Program-made: the position numbers and the translations under genes
The notes under the pieces: model-generated
The model's database searches: none
The model's input: only the letters and a program-made list of their open reading frames with translations
Told to the model about the DNA's origin: nothing
Shown: positions 34,776-44,563 of the stretch, one piece after another
Layout: every line of letters starts with the position of its first letter
How positions within the stretch are numbered: position 1 is the stretch's first letter
Source of the DNA: Gammaproteobacteria bacterium
GTDB lineage: Bacteria > Pseudomonadota > Gammaproteobacteria > Arenicellales > Spongiicolonaceae
Length of the DNA: 46,589 nucleotides
Direction of reading: 5' to 3'
Assembly (NCBI GenBank): GCA_028817275.1
Contig: JAPPPZ010000063.1
Span: 1 to 46,589, forward strand

Positions 34776-35072
34776 ATGCTCCTAATCCCCTGCCCCTGGT
34801 GCGGCCCCCGTGACCAGTCCGAGTTCTCCTACGGCGGACAGGCGCACATTGTGCGGCCGGCCGAGCCGGCGGCGCTGGGCGATGGCGAGTGGGCCGATTA
34901 TCTTTTTATGCGCGACAACCCCATGGGCGCGCACCGGGAGCAGTGGTGCCACAGCGGCGGCTGCCGGCGGTGGTTTAATGTCAAGCGCGACACCGTCACC
35001 TACCGCATCCTTGCGGTTTACAAAATCGGCGAGAGCGGCGGTGAGGGTGAAGGCGGAGGCGGTGCGCCATGA
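34776..35072 (+). CDS. soxD: Sarcosine oxidase delta subunit SoxD
   Basis: The 98-residue zinc-binding subunit starts MLLIPCPWCGPRDQSEFSYG, with a CxxC pair, and has a second ligand group in QWCHSGGCRRWF. DYLFMRDNPMGAHREQWCH is the standard family core. The last 13 residues (ESGGEGEGGGGAP) are a Gly/Glu tail encoded by a G-rich element. SoxD is needed for assembly of the oxidase tetramer. Its stop overlaps the soxA start (ATGA). It is separated from soxB by the methyltransferase island. Confidence 0.93.
   Translation: MLLIPCPWCGPRDQSEFSYGGQAHIVRPAEPAALGDGEWADYLFMRDNPMGAHREQWCHSGGCRRWFNVKRDTVTYRILAVYKIGESGGEGEGGGGAP
35029..35067 (+). repeat. G-rich Gly/Glu-coding element (soxD tail)
   Basis: The stretch contains GGCGGTGAGGGTGAAGGCGG and encodes GGEGEGGGG at the C-terminus of SoxD. 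Its GGCGGTGAGGGTGAAG core also occurs, on the minus strand, in the NRDE gene at 494-510. Confidence 0.4.
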
Positions 35073-38065
35073 GTTATCCCAGCCAGGGCCGCCGCCTGCC
35101 CGAAGGCGGACTCATAGACCGCGGCTCGCCGCTGCTTTTTCATTTCAACGGCAGGACCTGCAGCGGTTACGCCGGCGATACCCTGGCCTCGGCGCTGCTG
35201 GCCAACGGTGTGACGCTGGTCGGGCGCAGTTTTAAGTACCACCGCCCGCGCGGCATTGTCGGCAGCGGCGCCGAGGAGCCCAACGCCATCGTCCAGGTCG
35301 GTGAGGGCGCGCTGACCGTGCCCAACATGCGCGCCACGCAGACCGAGTTGCACAAAGACCTGGTCGCCGCCAGCGTCAACGCCTGGCCCGGCGTTTCTTT
35401 TGACCTGGCTGCGGCGGCCGGCGGGCTGGCGAAAATTCTGCCGCTGATGCCGGCCGGGTTTTACTACAAAACTTTCATGTGGCCGCAAAGTTTCTGGCGG
35501 CATTATGAGCGCATCATACGCAAAGCGGCCGGCCTCGGCCGCGCGCCCGGGGCGCCGGACCCGCAGCGGCGCGACAAGATTAACATTCACTGCGACGTGC
35601 TGGTGGCCGGCGGCGGGCCGGCCGGGCTGGCCGCCGCGCTGGCCGCCGGGCGCTGCGGGGCGCGGGTGATCCTTGCCGATGAGCAATTTATTTTCGGCGG
35701 CAGTTTGCTGCCCGGCGACGCCGCCATTGACCGCCGCCCGGCGCGCGACTGGGTTGGCCGGGCGGTGGACGAGTTGCGCGCGATGAAGAGGGTGAGGCTT
35801 TTGCCGCGCACCACGGTGTGCGGTTATTTTGACCACAACTTTCTCTCGCTGCTGGAGCGCATGCCCGGGCAACCGCTGGCGGAGCGCCTGTGGAGGGTGA
35901 GGGCGCGGCGCGTGGTGCTGGCCGCCGGCGCCATTGAGCGGCCGCTGGTGTTTCCCAACAACGACCGCCCCGGCGTCATGCTGGCATCGGCGGTTTCGCA
36001 GTATGTCCGCCGCTACGCTGTCCGGCCCGGCACCTGCGGCGCGCTGTTCACCAATAACGACTCCGGCTACACCGCCGTTCTGGATTTGCTCGACAACGGC
36101 ATCAGCGTGGCCGGCGTTGTGGACCCCAGAACCACCGTCCACGGCCCTCTGCCCGGCAGGGTGCGCGAGCGCGGCGTCAAAATCCACACCGGCTGCGTGG
36201 TTACCAACGTCGCCGGCCGCCGGCGCGTACGCGGTGTGCAAGTCATGACACTCAGCCAGGCCGGCAACACCGTCACCGGCAAAGCCGCGACTCTGCAGTG
36301 CGACCTGCTGGCGGTTTCCGGCGGCTGGAGTCCGGCGGTGCATCTGCATGCACAGTCCGGCGCGCGACCGGTGTTTGACGAGTCCAGAGCATGTTTCGTC
36401 CCCGGCGAGTCGGTGCAGGCCGAGCAGTCAGCCGGCGCCGCCAACGGTGTTTTTGATCTCGCCGCCTGCCTTGCCGAGGGCCACGCCGCCGGCGCCGCCG
36501 CCGCCGCTGCTGCAGGCTTCAGCGCCGCCGGTGGCGGCGAGGCGCCATCTGCCGAGCCGGCGGAACAGGCGCCGCTGATGCCGCTGTGGCTGGCGCCGGC
36601 GCCGCCCGGCCACGGCAAGCGGTTCGTGGACTACCAGAACGACACTGACGCCGCCGACCTGCAACTGGCGGTGCGCGAGAATTACCGCGCCATGGAGCAT
36701 GTCAAACGCTACACCGCCCTCGGCTTCGGCACCGACCAGGGCAAACTCGGCAACATCAACGGCATGGCCATCGTCGCCGCCGAGACCGGCGCCGGCATTG
36801 CCGCCACCGGCACCACCACTTTCCGGCCGCCGTATACGCCGCTGGCTTTCGGCGCCCTGGCCGGGCGTGAGCGTGGACAGTTTTTCGACCCGTTGCGCAA
36901 GACCGCGATCCACCAGTGGCACGTGGACCACGGCGCCGAGTTTGAAAATGTCGGGCAGTGGAAGCGGCCGTGGTTCTACCCGCGCCCCGGCGAGCGCATG
37001 GTGGATGCGGTGAACCGCGAGTGCCTGGCCGCGCGCGGCGCCGTTGGCATTCTGGACGCCGGCACCCTCGGCAAGATCGACGTCCGCGGCCCTGACGCCG
37101 CCGAGTTTCTGAACCGCATCTACACCAACGCCTGGGACAAACTGAAGATCGGCGCCTGCCGCTACGGCCTGATGCTGGGCGAGGACGGCATGGTGATGGA
37201 CGACGGCGTCACCGCCCGCATCGCCGAGGACCGTTTCCACATGACCACCACCACCGGCGGCGCGGCGCATGTGCTGGCCTGGATGGAGCGCTGGTTGCAG
37301 ACCGAGTGGCCGCACCTCCGGGTTTTCCTGACCAGCGTCACCGAACGGTGGGCGACGGTGTCGCTGGCCGGGCCGCGCAGCCGGGCGGTGATGGAAACGT
37401 TGTGCGGCGGCATTGACTTCGCCGCCGCCGCGTTTCCGCTGATGGCTTTCCGCGACGGCACTGTTGCCGGCATTGCGGCGCGCGTGTTCCGCATTAGTTT
37501 CAGCGGCGAGTTGTGCTACGAGGTGAACGTGGCCGCCGGCCATGGCCGCGCGCTGTGGGATGCCTGCATGGAGGCCGGAGCAGTGCACGGCATCACGCCC
37601 TACGGCACCGAGACAATGCACGTGCTGCGCGCTGAAAAAGGCTACATCATTGTCGGCCAGGACACCGACGGCTCGGTGACGCCGATGGATTTGGGGATGG
37701 AATGGATACTCTCCAAAAAGAAAGACTTCCTCGGCAAACGCTCCCTGTCGCGCCCCGACTGCGTGCGCAAAGACCGCAAGCAACTGGTCGGACTGCGCAC
37801 CATGGACCCGCAGGAGGTGCTGCCGGAGGGCGCGCAGTTGACCGACTCGCGCATTGTGTCCAGGCCGGCGCCGATGGTCGGCCATGTCACCTCCAGTTAC
37901 TACAGCGCATGCCTCAAACACTCCATCGCCCTGGCGCTGGTCAAGGGCGGCCGCGCGCGCATGGGCGGAACGGTGTACGCGCCGCTGGTGGACGGCCGCA
38001 CCGTCGCCGCCGAGGTGTGCAGTCCGGTGTTTTACGATCCCGAAGGGGCAAAGCAGAATGGCTGA
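35069..38065 (+). CDS. soxA: Sarcosine oxidase alpha subunit SoxA
   Basis: SoxA (998 residues) binds NAD+ and tetrahydrofolate and couples sarcosine oxidation to methylene-THF formation. It has an N-terminal ferredoxin-like domain (SGYAGDTLASALLANGV, SFKYHRPRG), then a nucleotide fold DVLVAGGGPAGLAAALAAG near residues 175-195. A second flavoprotein region includes VVLAAGAIERPLVFPNNDRPGVM. The C-terminal GcvT-like folate domain runs from about residue 640 (GAVGILDAGTLGKIDVRGPD) to the end, with GTETMHVLRAEKGYIIVGQDTDG. A low-complexity Ala/Gly stretch near 470-495 separates the halves. It overlaps soxD by four bases and soxG by eight. Confidence 0.96.
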   Translation: MSYPSQGRRLPEGGLIDRGSPLLFHFNGRTCSGYAGDTLASALLANGVTLVGRSFKYHRPRGIVGSGAEEPNAIVQVGEGALTVPNMRATQTELHKDLVAASVNAWPGVSFDLAAAAGGLAKILPLMPAGFYYKTFMWPQSFWRHYERIIRKAAGLGRAPGAPDPQRRDKINIHCDVLVAGGGPAGLAAALAAGRCGARVILADEQFIFGGSLLPGDAAIDRRPARDWVGRAVDELRAMKRVRLLPRTTVCGYFDHNFLSLLERMPGQPLAERLWRVRARRVVLAAGAIERPLVFPNNDRPGVMLASAVSQYVRRYAVRPGTCGALFTNNDSGYTAVLDLLDNGISVAGVVDPRTTVHGPLPGRVRERGVKIHTGCVVTNVAGRRRVRGVQVMTLSQAGNTVTGKAATLQCDLLAVSGGWSPAVHLHAQSGARPVFDESRACFVPGESVQAEQSAGAANGVFDLAACLAEGHAAGAAAAAAAGFSAAGGGEAPSAEPAEQAPLMPLWLAPAPPGHGKRFVDYQNDTDAADLQLAVRENYRAMEHVKRYTALGFGTDQGKLGNINGMAIVAAETGAGIAATGTTTFRPPYTPLAFGALAGRERGQFFDPLRKTAIHQWHVDHGAEFENVGQWKRPWFYPRPGERMVDAVNRECLAARGAVGILDAGTLGKIDVRGPDAAEFLNRIYTNAWDKLKIGACRYGLMLGEDGMVMDDGVTARIAEDRFHMTTTTGGAAHVLAWMERWLQTEWPHLRVFLTSVTERWATVSLAGPRSRAVMETLCGGIDFAAAAFPLMAFRDGTVAGIAARVFRISFSGELCYEVNVAAGHGRALWDACMEAGAVHGITPYGTETMHVLRAEKGYIIVGQDTDGSVTPMDLGMEWILSKKKDFLGKRSLSRPDCVRKDRKQLVGLRTMDPQEVLPEGAQLTDSRIVSRPAPMVGHVTSSYYSACLKHSIALALVKGGRARMGGTVYAPLVDGRTVAAEVCSPVFYDPEGAKQNG

Positions 38066-38681
38066 GCCGCAAAGCCCGCTGCACGATGTTGCCGTGGCAG
38101 GCGGCGCGGCGGCGGCCGAATTTGTCTCGCCCGGCGGCGCGGTGCGCATGTGCGAGTTGCCGTTCCTCGGCCACTTTCACCTGCGCGGCGCGCCGGATGA
38201 TGCGAAGTTTTTGTCGCAGGTGAAGGCGGCCCTGGGTTGCGCGCTGCCGCTCACGCCGAACACCACCGCCGCCGGTGAGGCCGGCGGTGTCCTGTGGCTT
38301 GGCCCGGATGAGTGGTGGATTCTGACCGCCGCCGGGGGCCGCGCCGAGGTTTTACAATCGCTGGAAAAAGCCGTCGCCGGCATGTTCGCCTCGCTGATTG
38401 ACCAGAGCCCCGGCCACACCGTCATCCGCATCATCGGTGAGGGGGATGGCGAGCCGGCCCGCAACCTGCTGCGCAGCGGCTGCACCCTAGACCTGCACCC
38501 GGAACATTTCCCCCCCGGCCGGTGCGCCCAGACTGTCTTCGCCAAAACCAATGTCACCCTGCTGCCTGCAGAGGACGAAAAAAACCGGTGGCGCTGCGAC
38601 CTGGTTGTCCGCCGCAGTTTCGCCGACCATCTGTGGCGCTGGCTGGAGGAGGGCGCGGCCGGAGTGGACGGGGGCGGGTGA
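38058..38681 (+). CDS. soxG: Sarcosine oxidase gamma subunit SoxG
   Basis: SoxG is the small GcvT-like subunit that completes the heterotetramer. The 207-residue protein starts at an ATG (38058) inside the end of soxA. It shows family features GAVRMCELPFLGHFHLRG, LWLGPDEWWILTAAG and DQSPGHTVIRIIGEG, and RNLLRSGCTLDLHPEHFPPG in the second half. Gene overlap with soxA suggests coupled synthesis in equal amounts. The stop is followed within 10 bases by the -10 box of the next gene pair. Confidence 0.92.
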   Translation: MAEPQSPLHDVAVAGGAAAAEFVSPGGAVRMCELPFLGHFHLRGAPDDAKFLSQVKAALGCALPLTPNTTAAGEAGGVLWLGPDEWWILTAAGGRAEVLQSLEKAVAGMFASLIDQSPGHTVIRIIGEGDGEPARNLLRSGCTLDLHPEHFPPGRCAQTVFAKTNVTLLPAEDEKNRWRCDLVVRRSFADHLWRWLEEGAAGVDGGG

Positions 38682-38693
38682 GGGGGCTATAAT
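38665..38693 (+). promoter_or_regulatory. Candidate promoter for the DUF5678/retropepsin pair
   Basis: TGGACG (38665-38670, four of six -35 matches) and a perfect TATAAT (38688-38693) have a 17-base spacer. The -35 lies inside the end of soxG. Transcription would start near 38700, about 25 bases before the ATG at 38724. Confidence 0.55.
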
Positions 38694-38723
38694 CAAGGGT
38701 CATGTTCAACCCCGGAGTCTCTC

Positions 38724-39005
38724 ATGTTGAATAAAGAACTGAAATTTTACGCAAGCCAGCATAAAAAATGGCTTAAAAAATATCCCGGCCAATTCGTTCT
38801 GATCAAGAACGATGAGTTGGTGGGGGCTTTTGCAACCCATGACGAGGCCTTTCTCGAAGGTGTCCGTCTGTATGGGAATGCCGCTTTTCTGATTCGCCAA
38901 GTGGAGGAATCGGAAAAGGAAGAAGTGTTCATCCCCGCTCTCGCACTGAACCTGATTCATGCCGATACTGCACACACATTTCACGGCTCAGGCAAGAACT
39001 CCTGA
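38724..39005 (+). CDS. DUF5678-like small protein, partner of a retropepsin-like gene
   Basis: The 93-residue product begins LNKELKFYASQHKKWLKKYP and continues GQFVLIKNDELVGAFATHDEA, then FLEGVRLYGNAAFLIRQVEE. The pattern of an N-terminal helix, GqfVLIkndelvGvF.t..eA and a terminal LIRqV strand resembles the DUF5678 family, whose role is unknown. The C-terminal 20 or so residues overlap, in another frame, the start of the aspartyl-protease-like gene by 47 bases. This points to an old, fixed two-gene unit with translational coupling. GGAG lies near the ATG. Base composition is lower in GC than in soxG. Confidence 0.7.
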   Translation: MLNKELKFYASQHKKWLKKYPGQFVLIKNDELVGAFATHDEAFLEGVRLYGNAAFLIRQVEESEKEEVFIPALALNLIHADTAHTFHGSGKNS

Positions 39006-39447
39006 GGGAAAGATGCATGAGGTGAACCCTCAGGTCGCCCTTTTGGGAAGAAGGCCGATTCTTCCGGTCACCATCGGCGTTCACGATGCGGTTGCCTCCG
39101 AAATGCGCGAGCGCGGAATGGAAATTCCGCCGCCGGCCGCCGGTCATGCGTTGTTGGATACCGGCGCTTCCGTTACCTGCATTGACGATGCCGCGGCACA
39201 AAAATTAAAACTGAGGCCCATCGGCATTGCAAATATGGCCTCAGCCTCTCACTCTGCAACAAAAATGAAAGTGTATCCGGCACGCATACACTTGGTGGGA
39301 ACCGATATTCTTATTTCAACGCAGCATGCGGTTGGCGCGTCGCTTGGCGCGCAGGGCGGGATTATTGCGCTGATTGGAAGAGACATTATGAAAGACTTCA
39401 CCCTGTTTTATAATGGTCCGGCCGGGGCGATTACGCTCGCGCTGTAA
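38959..39447 (+). CDS. Retropepsin-like aspartyl protease domain protein
   Basis: The 162-residue protein contains one retroviral-type aspartyl protease domain. The active-site motif is HALLDTGASVTCIDD (Asp near residue 67), and the C-terminal half has GGIIALIGRDIMKDFTLFYNG, the usual closing hydrophobic-hydrophobic-Gly-Arg-Asp motif. Such one-domain enzymes act as dimers. There is no signal peptide or membrane anchor, so it probably works in the cytoplasm. The start at 38959 (MPILHTHFTAQA) overlaps the preceding gene. Substrates of bacterial retropepsin-like proteins of this type are largely unknown. Confidence 0.82.
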   Translation: MPILHTHFTAQARTPEGKMHEVNPQVALLGRRPILPVTIGVHDAVASEMRERGMEIPPPAAGHALLDTGASVTCIDDAAAQKLKLRPIGIANMASASHSATKMKVYPARIHLVGTDILISTQHAVGASLGAQGGIIALIGRDIMKDFTLFYNGPAGAITLAL

Positions 39448-39459
39448 CTTTTCATCCAG

Positions 39460-40452
39460 ATGAACATCCTCTTCGCCGACAAATTTCCCGACAAGCAGGC
39501 CGCGGTTTTGCGGGCGGCCGGGCATGATTGTGTGTTTAATCCTGAACTCGGGGCGGAGGACTTGGCTGGGGCACTGGGCGGGTTTGAGGTGCTGGTGGTG
39601 CGCAGCACGCAGGTTTCGGCGGCGGCGGTGGCGGCCGGCGGGGCCTTGCGGATGATTATCCGCGCCGGCGCCGGTACCAACACCATTGACAAGGCCGCCG
39701 CCGCCGCCGCCGGCATGTTTGTGTGCAATGTGCCGGGCCGGAACGCGCTGGCGGTGGCGGAGTTGACGCTGGGTTTAATTCTCGCCGTGGACCGCCGCAT
39801 CGCGGACAATGTGCGCGATTTGCGCGCCGGCAAATGGAACAAGAAAAAGTATTCCACCGCCGCCGGCGTCTACGGCAAAACCATCGGCATTGTCGGCCTC
39901 GGCGCCATCGGCCTTGCCGTCGCCGAGCGCGCGCACGCTTTCGGCATGAATATCAGCGCGGTTTACAAGCCTCAGCGCCCGGCCAAGGCGCAGGATTTTT
40001 TACGCGCCCTTGGCGTCGATTATGTGGACAGCATGGAGCAACTGGCGGCGGCCGGCGATATTCTCACTCTCCATGTGCCGCAGTCGCCGCAGACGCGGAA
40101 ACTGGTGGACGCAAAACTTCTTGCGCGGATGAAGCCCGGCGCGATTTTGATTAACACTTCGCGCGGCGATGTGGTGGACGAGGCCGCGCTGATTCGCGCC
40201 ATGGACGAAAAGGGCATCCGCGCCGGGCTGGATGTTTACGCCGGTGAACCCGGCGCCGGTGAAGGCGAGTTCACCTCGGCGCTGGCGCAGCACCCGAATG
40301 TTTACGGCACCCACCACATCGGCGCCTCCACCGACCAGGCGCAGGACGCCGTCGCCGAAGGGGTGCTGGAAATCATCGCCGCTTTCGCCGACGGCAAAGC
40401 ACTGCACTGTGTCAACGCGCCGCTGCAAGCGGCTGCGGAGGCGCCGGAGTAG
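39460..40452 (+). CDS. serA: D-3-phosphoglycerate dehydrogenase-like (2-hydroxyacid dehydrogenase) protein
   Basis: The 330-residue protein is a D-2-hydroxyacid dehydrogenase with the NAD loop GIVGLGAIGLAVAE (near residue 146), catalytic Arg in NTSRGDVVDE, Glu in VYAGEPG and His in GTHHIGAST. RAGAGTNTIDKAAAAAAGM is typical of phosphoglycerate dehydrogenases. It is the short form without an ACT domain. Its position ahead of serC supports 3-phosphoglycerate oxidation to 3-phosphohydroxypyruvate, but another hydroxyacid is possible. It starts 12 bases after the retropepsin-like gene and ends 36 bases before serC. Confidence 0.88.
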   Translation: MNILFADKFPDKQAAVLRAAGHDCVFNPELGAEDLAGALGGFEVLVVRSTQVSAAAVAAGGALRMIIRAGAGTNTIDKAAAAAAGMFVCNVPGRNALAVAELTLGLILAVDRRIADNVRDLRAGKWNKKKYSTAAGVYGKTIGIVGLGAIGLAVAERAHAFGMNISAVYKPQRPAKAQDFLRALGVDYVDSMEQLAAAGDILTLHVPQSPQTRKLVDAKLLARMKPGAILINTSRGDVVDEAALIRAMDEKGIRAGLDVYAGEPGAGEGEFTSALAQHPNVYGTHHIGASTDQAQDAVAEGVLEIIAAFADGKALHCVNAPLQAAAEAPE

Positions 40453-40488
40453 AATCCCCCAACCCCAACCCGACCCGAGGATAATTGG

Positions 40489-41577
40489 ATGGCCAACCGA
40501 GTTCATAATTTTTGCGCCGGCCCGTGCACCCTGCCGTTGGAGGTTTTGCGGGAGGCGCAGGAGGAGTTTGTCGATTACCGCGGCGCCGGCATGTCGCTGG
40601 TGGAAATGAGCCACCGCGGCGATTTGTACGGTGAGGTGCACCAACGGGCGACGGCGCTGGCCGGTGAAGTGTTCGCCGCGCCGGAGGATTTTCACGTGCT
40701 GTTCATTCAGGGCGGGGCGAGTCTGCAGTTCGCCATGGCGCCCATGAACCTGCTCGCCGCCGGCGGCAGCGGCGCATATGTTAACTCCGGCGTGTGGGCC
40801 GCCGGCGCCATTCAGGACGGCGCGCACCACGGCGACATCTACACCGTGTGGGACGGCGCCGGGTGCGGCTTCACCCGCATGCCGGAGGATGAAGAGTTGC
40901 AACTGCGCGACGGTACCCGCTACTTGCACCTCACCTCCAACGAAACCATCGGCGGCATCCGCTTTGCGCGCTGGCCGCAGGCGGCGGTGCCGCTGGTGGG
41001 CGACATGTCGTCGGATTACATGTCGCGGCCGGTTGCGTGGGAGAAGTTTGACCTGGTGTACGGCGGCGTGCAGAAAAACCTTGGGCCGTCGGGCACCGCG
41101 CTGGTGTTTGCGCGCAAGTCGGTGGTGGACAACCCGCCGCAAAACATCGCGCGCTACCTGCGCTACGACATTCACGCCAGGAGCGGCTCCATGTTCAACA
41201 CGCCGCCGGTGTTCAGCATTTACATGGTGGGCAAAGTTTTGCAGTGGATTAAAAACAACGGCGGCGTGCCGGCGATGGAAAAAATGGCGGCGCGCAAGTC
41301 GGCAAAACTTTACCGGGTCATTGACGCAAGCGGCGGCTATTACAGCAACCCGGTGGACCCCGGCTGCCGCTCGCACATGAACGTGATTTTCCGCCTGCCC
41401 GATGAGGGGCGGGAAAAACTTTTTCTCGCCGAGGCCGAAGCCGCCGGCCTGGTCAACCTCAAAGGCCACCGCAGCGTCGGCGGCTGCCGCGCCAGCATTT
41501 ACAACGCCATGCCGGAAGCCGGTGTAGACGCGCTCGCGCAGCTCATGGAAGATTTTCAAGGCCGCAACTGCGGCTGA
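40489..41577 (+). CDS. serC: Phosphoserine aminotransferase SerC
   Basis: SerC transfers an amino group from glutamate to 3-phosphohydroxypyruvate to give phosphoserine. The 362-residue PLP enzyme has HNFCAGPCTLPLEVLREAQ, GMSLVEMSHRG, FIQGGASLQFAM and the PLP lysine in YGGVQKNLGPSG (near residue 196). GHRSVGGCRASIYNAMP is at the C-terminus. GAGG lies upstream of the ATG. Together with the serA-like gene and GlyA it gives the cell both phosphorylated and C1-based routes to serine. Confidence 0.96.
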   Translation: MANRVHNFCAGPCTLPLEVLREAQEEFVDYRGAGMSLVEMSHRGDLYGEVHQRATALAGEVFAAPEDFHVLFIQGGASLQFAMAPMNLLAAGGSGAYVNSGVWAAGAIQDGAHHGDIYTVWDGAGCGFTRMPEDEELQLRDGTRYLHLTSNETIGGIRFARWPQAAVPLVGDMSSDYMSRPVAWEKFDLVYGGVQKNLGPSGTALVFARKSVVDNPPQNIARYLRYDIHARSGSMFNTPPVFSIYMVGKVLQWIKNNGGVPAMEKMAARKSAKLYRVIDASGGYYSNPVDPGCRSHMNVIFRLPDEGREKLFLAEAEAAGLVNLKGHRSVGGCRASIYNAMPEAGVDALAQLMEDFQGRNCG

Positions 41578-41595
41578 CGGCGCCGGCCGCCCGCC

Positions 41596-42873
41596 ATGAA
41601 AGTCCGGCCTTTTGACGGCTGCATTGTGTCCCCTGCGCTGGCGGCCGAGGTGGTGACGCCGGCTTATGATGCGATGCTGCCCGAGGAGCGCGCGCGCTTT
41701 GCCGAAAGTCATCCGCTGAATTATGTGAACGCGATGCGCTCGCCGGAGGAGTTTCCGGCCGGCCGGGCGCCGCCGCTTGCGCAACTGCTGGCCGGCAACC
41801 GCGCGCAACTGGTTAAACTGCTGGGGAAAAATGCATTCCGCCCCATCGGCGGGCGGTGTTTTTTTATCTACCGCCTGCGCGCCGGCGGCCACACGCAAAC
41901 CGGCGTGGTGGCACAGGTCGCCATTGACGAATACGCCGCCGGCGCAATTAAATTGCACGAAGACACCACCCGCGAAAAAGAACGGCAGTTGGCGCGCTAT
42001 CTGGACGCCGTGGGCGCGGTGTCCAGCCCGGTGTGCCTGGCCTGCGCCGGCGATGGCGCCATCGATAGTTGCGTTGGCCGGCTCAGCGAGAGGGAGCCCC
42101 TGCTGGATTTTGACATCGGTGACGGCGTCCGCCAGAGCATCTGGAAAGTTGGCGGCGGTGATGTTCACCACTTGCACGGTTTGCTCGGCGCGGTGCGCAC
42201 CGCCTACCTGACCGACGGCCACCACCGTTGCGCCGCCGGTCTGCGCTATGCTGAACAGCGCCGCGCCGCAGGCGAGGGTGAAAGCGGGGGCGAGGGCGGC
42301 GCCGGCCACAACTGGCTGCTGGTCGCGTTCTTTCCGCAAAACCAGTTGCGCGTCCTTTCCTACCACCGTTGCGTGCGCGATTTGAACGGCCTCAGCCTCG
42401 ACCAATTCCTGGCCAAAGTCAGCGAGAACTTCACCCTCAGCGCCGCTGACCCGGCCGACCCTCTGCCGAAAAAGCGCGGCCGCTTTGCGCTTTTTGTGGA
42501 CGGCCGCTGGCATGCGCTCAGCATCAAAGCACCGCCGCCGCCGGACCCGGTGGAGCAGTTGGACGTGCGCGTGCTGGAACAAAAATTGCTGGCGCCGGTG
42601 CTCGGCATCACCAGCCCGCGCGACGACCCGCGACTCGGTTATGTCGCCGGCGTCAGCGGCGCCGCCGGCCTCGCCGAGCGCTGCCGCCGCGACTGGCGCC
42701 TCGGCATCGCCTGCCACCCGGTTTCGCTGCCGCAAATCATGGCGGTGGCCGATGCCGGTAAAATGATGCCGCCGAAGTCCACCTGGTTTGACCCGAAAAT
42801 GCGCTCGGGAATTTTTCTCACCCGGTGCAACCGGCCGGCCGCTTCCGCCAACCCCGACGACTGGAGTGAATAA
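41596..42873 (+). CDS. DUF1015 family protein
   Basis: The 425-residue protein has the DUF1015 core: [27 protein letters not shown], the INYVxA-like [14 protein letters not shown] and the conserved [17 protein letters not shown] near residue 210. The family often lies beside serA/serC and may be a kinase-like or serine-linked enzyme. In archaea some members are reported as serine kinases (SerK-related), but that relation is not shown here. A Gly/Glu-rich insert ([11 protein letters not shown]) follows the conserved motif and comes from a G-rich element. The stop shares a base with the fhs start (TAATG). Confidence 0.85.
   Translation: MKVRPFDGCIVSPALAAEVVTPAYDAMLPEERARFAESHPLNYVNAMRSPEEFPAGRAPPLAQLLAGNRAQLVKLLGKNAFRPIGGRCFFIYRLRAGGHTQTGVVAQVAIDEYAAGAIKLHEDTTREKERQLARYLDAVGAVSSPVCLACAGDGAIDSCVGRLSEREPLLDFDIGDGVRQSIWKVGGGDVHHLHGLLGAVRTAYLTDGHHRCAAGLRYAEQRRAAGEGESGGEGGAGHNWLLVAFFPQNQLRVLSYHRCVRDLNGLSLDQFLAKVSENFTLSAADPADPLPKKRGRFALFVDGRWHALSIKAPPPPDPVEQLDVRVLEQKLLAPVLGITSPRDDPRLGYVAGVSGAAGLAERCRRDWRLGIACHPVSLPQIMAVADAGKMMPPKSTWFDPKMRSGIFLTRCNRPAASANPDDWSE
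42271..42300 (+). repeat. G-rich Gly/Glu-coding element (DUF1015 gene)
   Basis: The string GGCGAGGGTGAAAGCGGGGG followed by CGAGGGCGGC encodes [10 protein letters not shown]. It resembles the elements in ftsH, soxD and the glutamate dehydrogenase gene. Confidence 0.4.
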
Positions 42874-44546
42874 TGCCCGAAGTCAAAAGCGACATTGAGA
42901 TCGCCCGCGCGGCGACCATGAAACCCATCACCGAAGTCGGCGCCCGGCTCGGCATTCCCGAAGGCGCGCTCATCACCTACGGACGCGACAAGGCCAAGGT
43001 GGACCTCGGCGCCGTCAGTACCAAAGGTGCAACCGGCAAATTGGTCCTCGTGACCGCCATGTCGCCGACGCCGGCCGGCGAGGGCAAGACCACCACCACC
43101 GTCGGACTCGGCGATGCGCTCAACCGCATCGGCAGGAACGCGGTGATTTGCCTGCGCGAGCCGAGTCTGGGCCCGTGCTTCGGCATGAAAGGCGGCGCGG
43201 CCGGCGGCGGTTACGCCCAGGTGGTGCCCATGGAGGACATCAACCTGCATTTCACCGGCGACTTCCACGCCATCGGCGCGGCGCACAACCTGCTGGCCGC
43301 GCTGATCGACAACCACATCTACTGGGGCAACAGCGCCGGCCTCGATTCGCGGCGCGTCACCTGGCGGCGGGTGGTGGACATGAACGACCGCCCGCTGCGC
43401 GACATCTCCATCGCATTGGGCGGCGTGGCCAACGGCTTCCCGAGGCAGACCGGTTACGACATCACCGTCGCCTCCGAGGTGATGGCGATTTTCTGCCTGG
43501 CCGGCGGGCTCGGCGATTTGCAAGAGCGACTCGGCAATGTGATTGTCGGCTACACCCGTGAGCGCAAAGCGGTGACCGCCGGGCAACTGGAGGCCGCCGG
43601 CGCCATGACCGTGCTGCTCAAGGACGCCATCATGCCGAACCTGGTGCAGACCCTGGAGAACAACCCGGCGTTCATCCACGGCGGCCCGTTTGCCAACATC
43701 GCCCACGGCTGCAACTCGGTGGCGGCCACCCGCGCCGCCCTCGGCCTGGCCGATTATGTGGTCACCGAAGCCGGCTTCGGCGCCGACCTGGGCGCCGAGA
43801 AATTTTTTGACATCAAGTGCCGCAGCGCCGGCCTGCAGCCGGCGGCGGCGGTGATTGTCGCCACCTGCCGCGCGCTTAAGATGCACGGTTCGGTGGCGCG
43901 CGCCGACCTCGGCCGCGAAAACCTGCCGGCGCTGGAGAAAGGGCTGGCCAATCTTGGCCGCCACATCCGCAACCTCGGTTACTACGGCGTGCCGGTGGTG
44001 GTGGCGGTGAACCGTTTCGCCGGCGACAGCGCGGCCGAGGTGAAACTGGTCGGGGAATACTGTGCGCAGTTCGGCGTGGAGGCTTTTGCGTGCACCCACT
44101 GGGCCGACGGCGGCGCCGGCGCCGAGGAACTTGCGCGCAAAGTCGCCGAACTCGCCGATTCCGGCAGCGCGCAGTTTCGCACCCTGTACAAGGACGAGGA
44201 TTCGCTGTGGGACAAGACCCAGACCATCGCGCGCAAAATTTACGGCGCCGGGGAAATCATCGCCGACAAAAAAGTGCGCGCGCAGTTTCAGCAGTTTCAG
44301 GACGACGGTTTCGGCGCGCTGCCGGTGTGCATGGCCAAGACGCAGTACAGTTTTTCCACCGACCCCAATCTGCTTGGCGCTCCCGATGATTTTGTCGTGC
44401 CGGTGCGCGAGTTGCGCCTGGCGGCCGGCGCCGGTTTTGTGGTCGCCATCTGCGGCGAGATTATGACCATGCCGGGCCTGCCGCGGACGCCGGCGGCGAA
44501 CAGCATCCGCATCAACCGGCGCGGCGAGATTGACGGTCTGTTTTAA
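42873..44546 (+). CDS. fhs: Formate-tetrahydrofolate ligase Fhs
   Basis: Fhs joins formate, THF and ATP to 10-formyl-THF; in catabolism it can run backwards and make ATP. The 557-residue protein has the standard length. The ATP site [18 protein letters not shown] is near residues 70-88, followed by [41 protein letters not shown] and, near the C-terminus, [17 protein letters not shown]. It shares one base with the upstream DUF1015 gene. With FolD (8789-9673) and sarcosine oxidase, it completes a methylene-THF to formate route. Confidence 0.97.
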   Translation: MPEVKSDIEIARAATMKPITEVGARLGIPEGALITYGRDKAKVDLGAVSTKGATGKLVLVTAMSPTPAGEGKTTTTVGLGDALNRIGRNAVICLREPSLGPCFGMKGGAAGGGYAQVVPMEDINLHFTGDFHAIGAAHNLLAALIDNHIYWGNSAGLDSRRVTWRRVVDMNDRPLRDISIALGGVANGFPRQTGYDITVASEVMAIFCLAGGLGDLQERLGNVIVGYTRERKAVTAGQLEAAGAMTVLLKDAIMPNLVQTLENNPAFIHGGPFANIAHGCNSVAATRAALGLADYVVTEAGFGADLGAEKFFDIKCRSAGLQPAAAVIVATCRALKMHGSVARADLGRENLPALEKGLANLGRHIRNLGYYGVPVVVAVNRFAGDSAAEVKLVGEYCAQFGVEAFACTHWADGGAGAEELARKVAELADSGSAQFRTLYKDEDSLWDKTQTIARKIYGAGEIIADKKVRAQFQQFQDDGFGALPVCMAKTQYSFSTDPNLLGAPDDFVVPVRELRLAAGAGFVVAICGEIMTMPGLPRTPAANSIRINRRGEIDGLF

Positions 44547-44563
44547 CAGCGGCGGTGAAAAAC

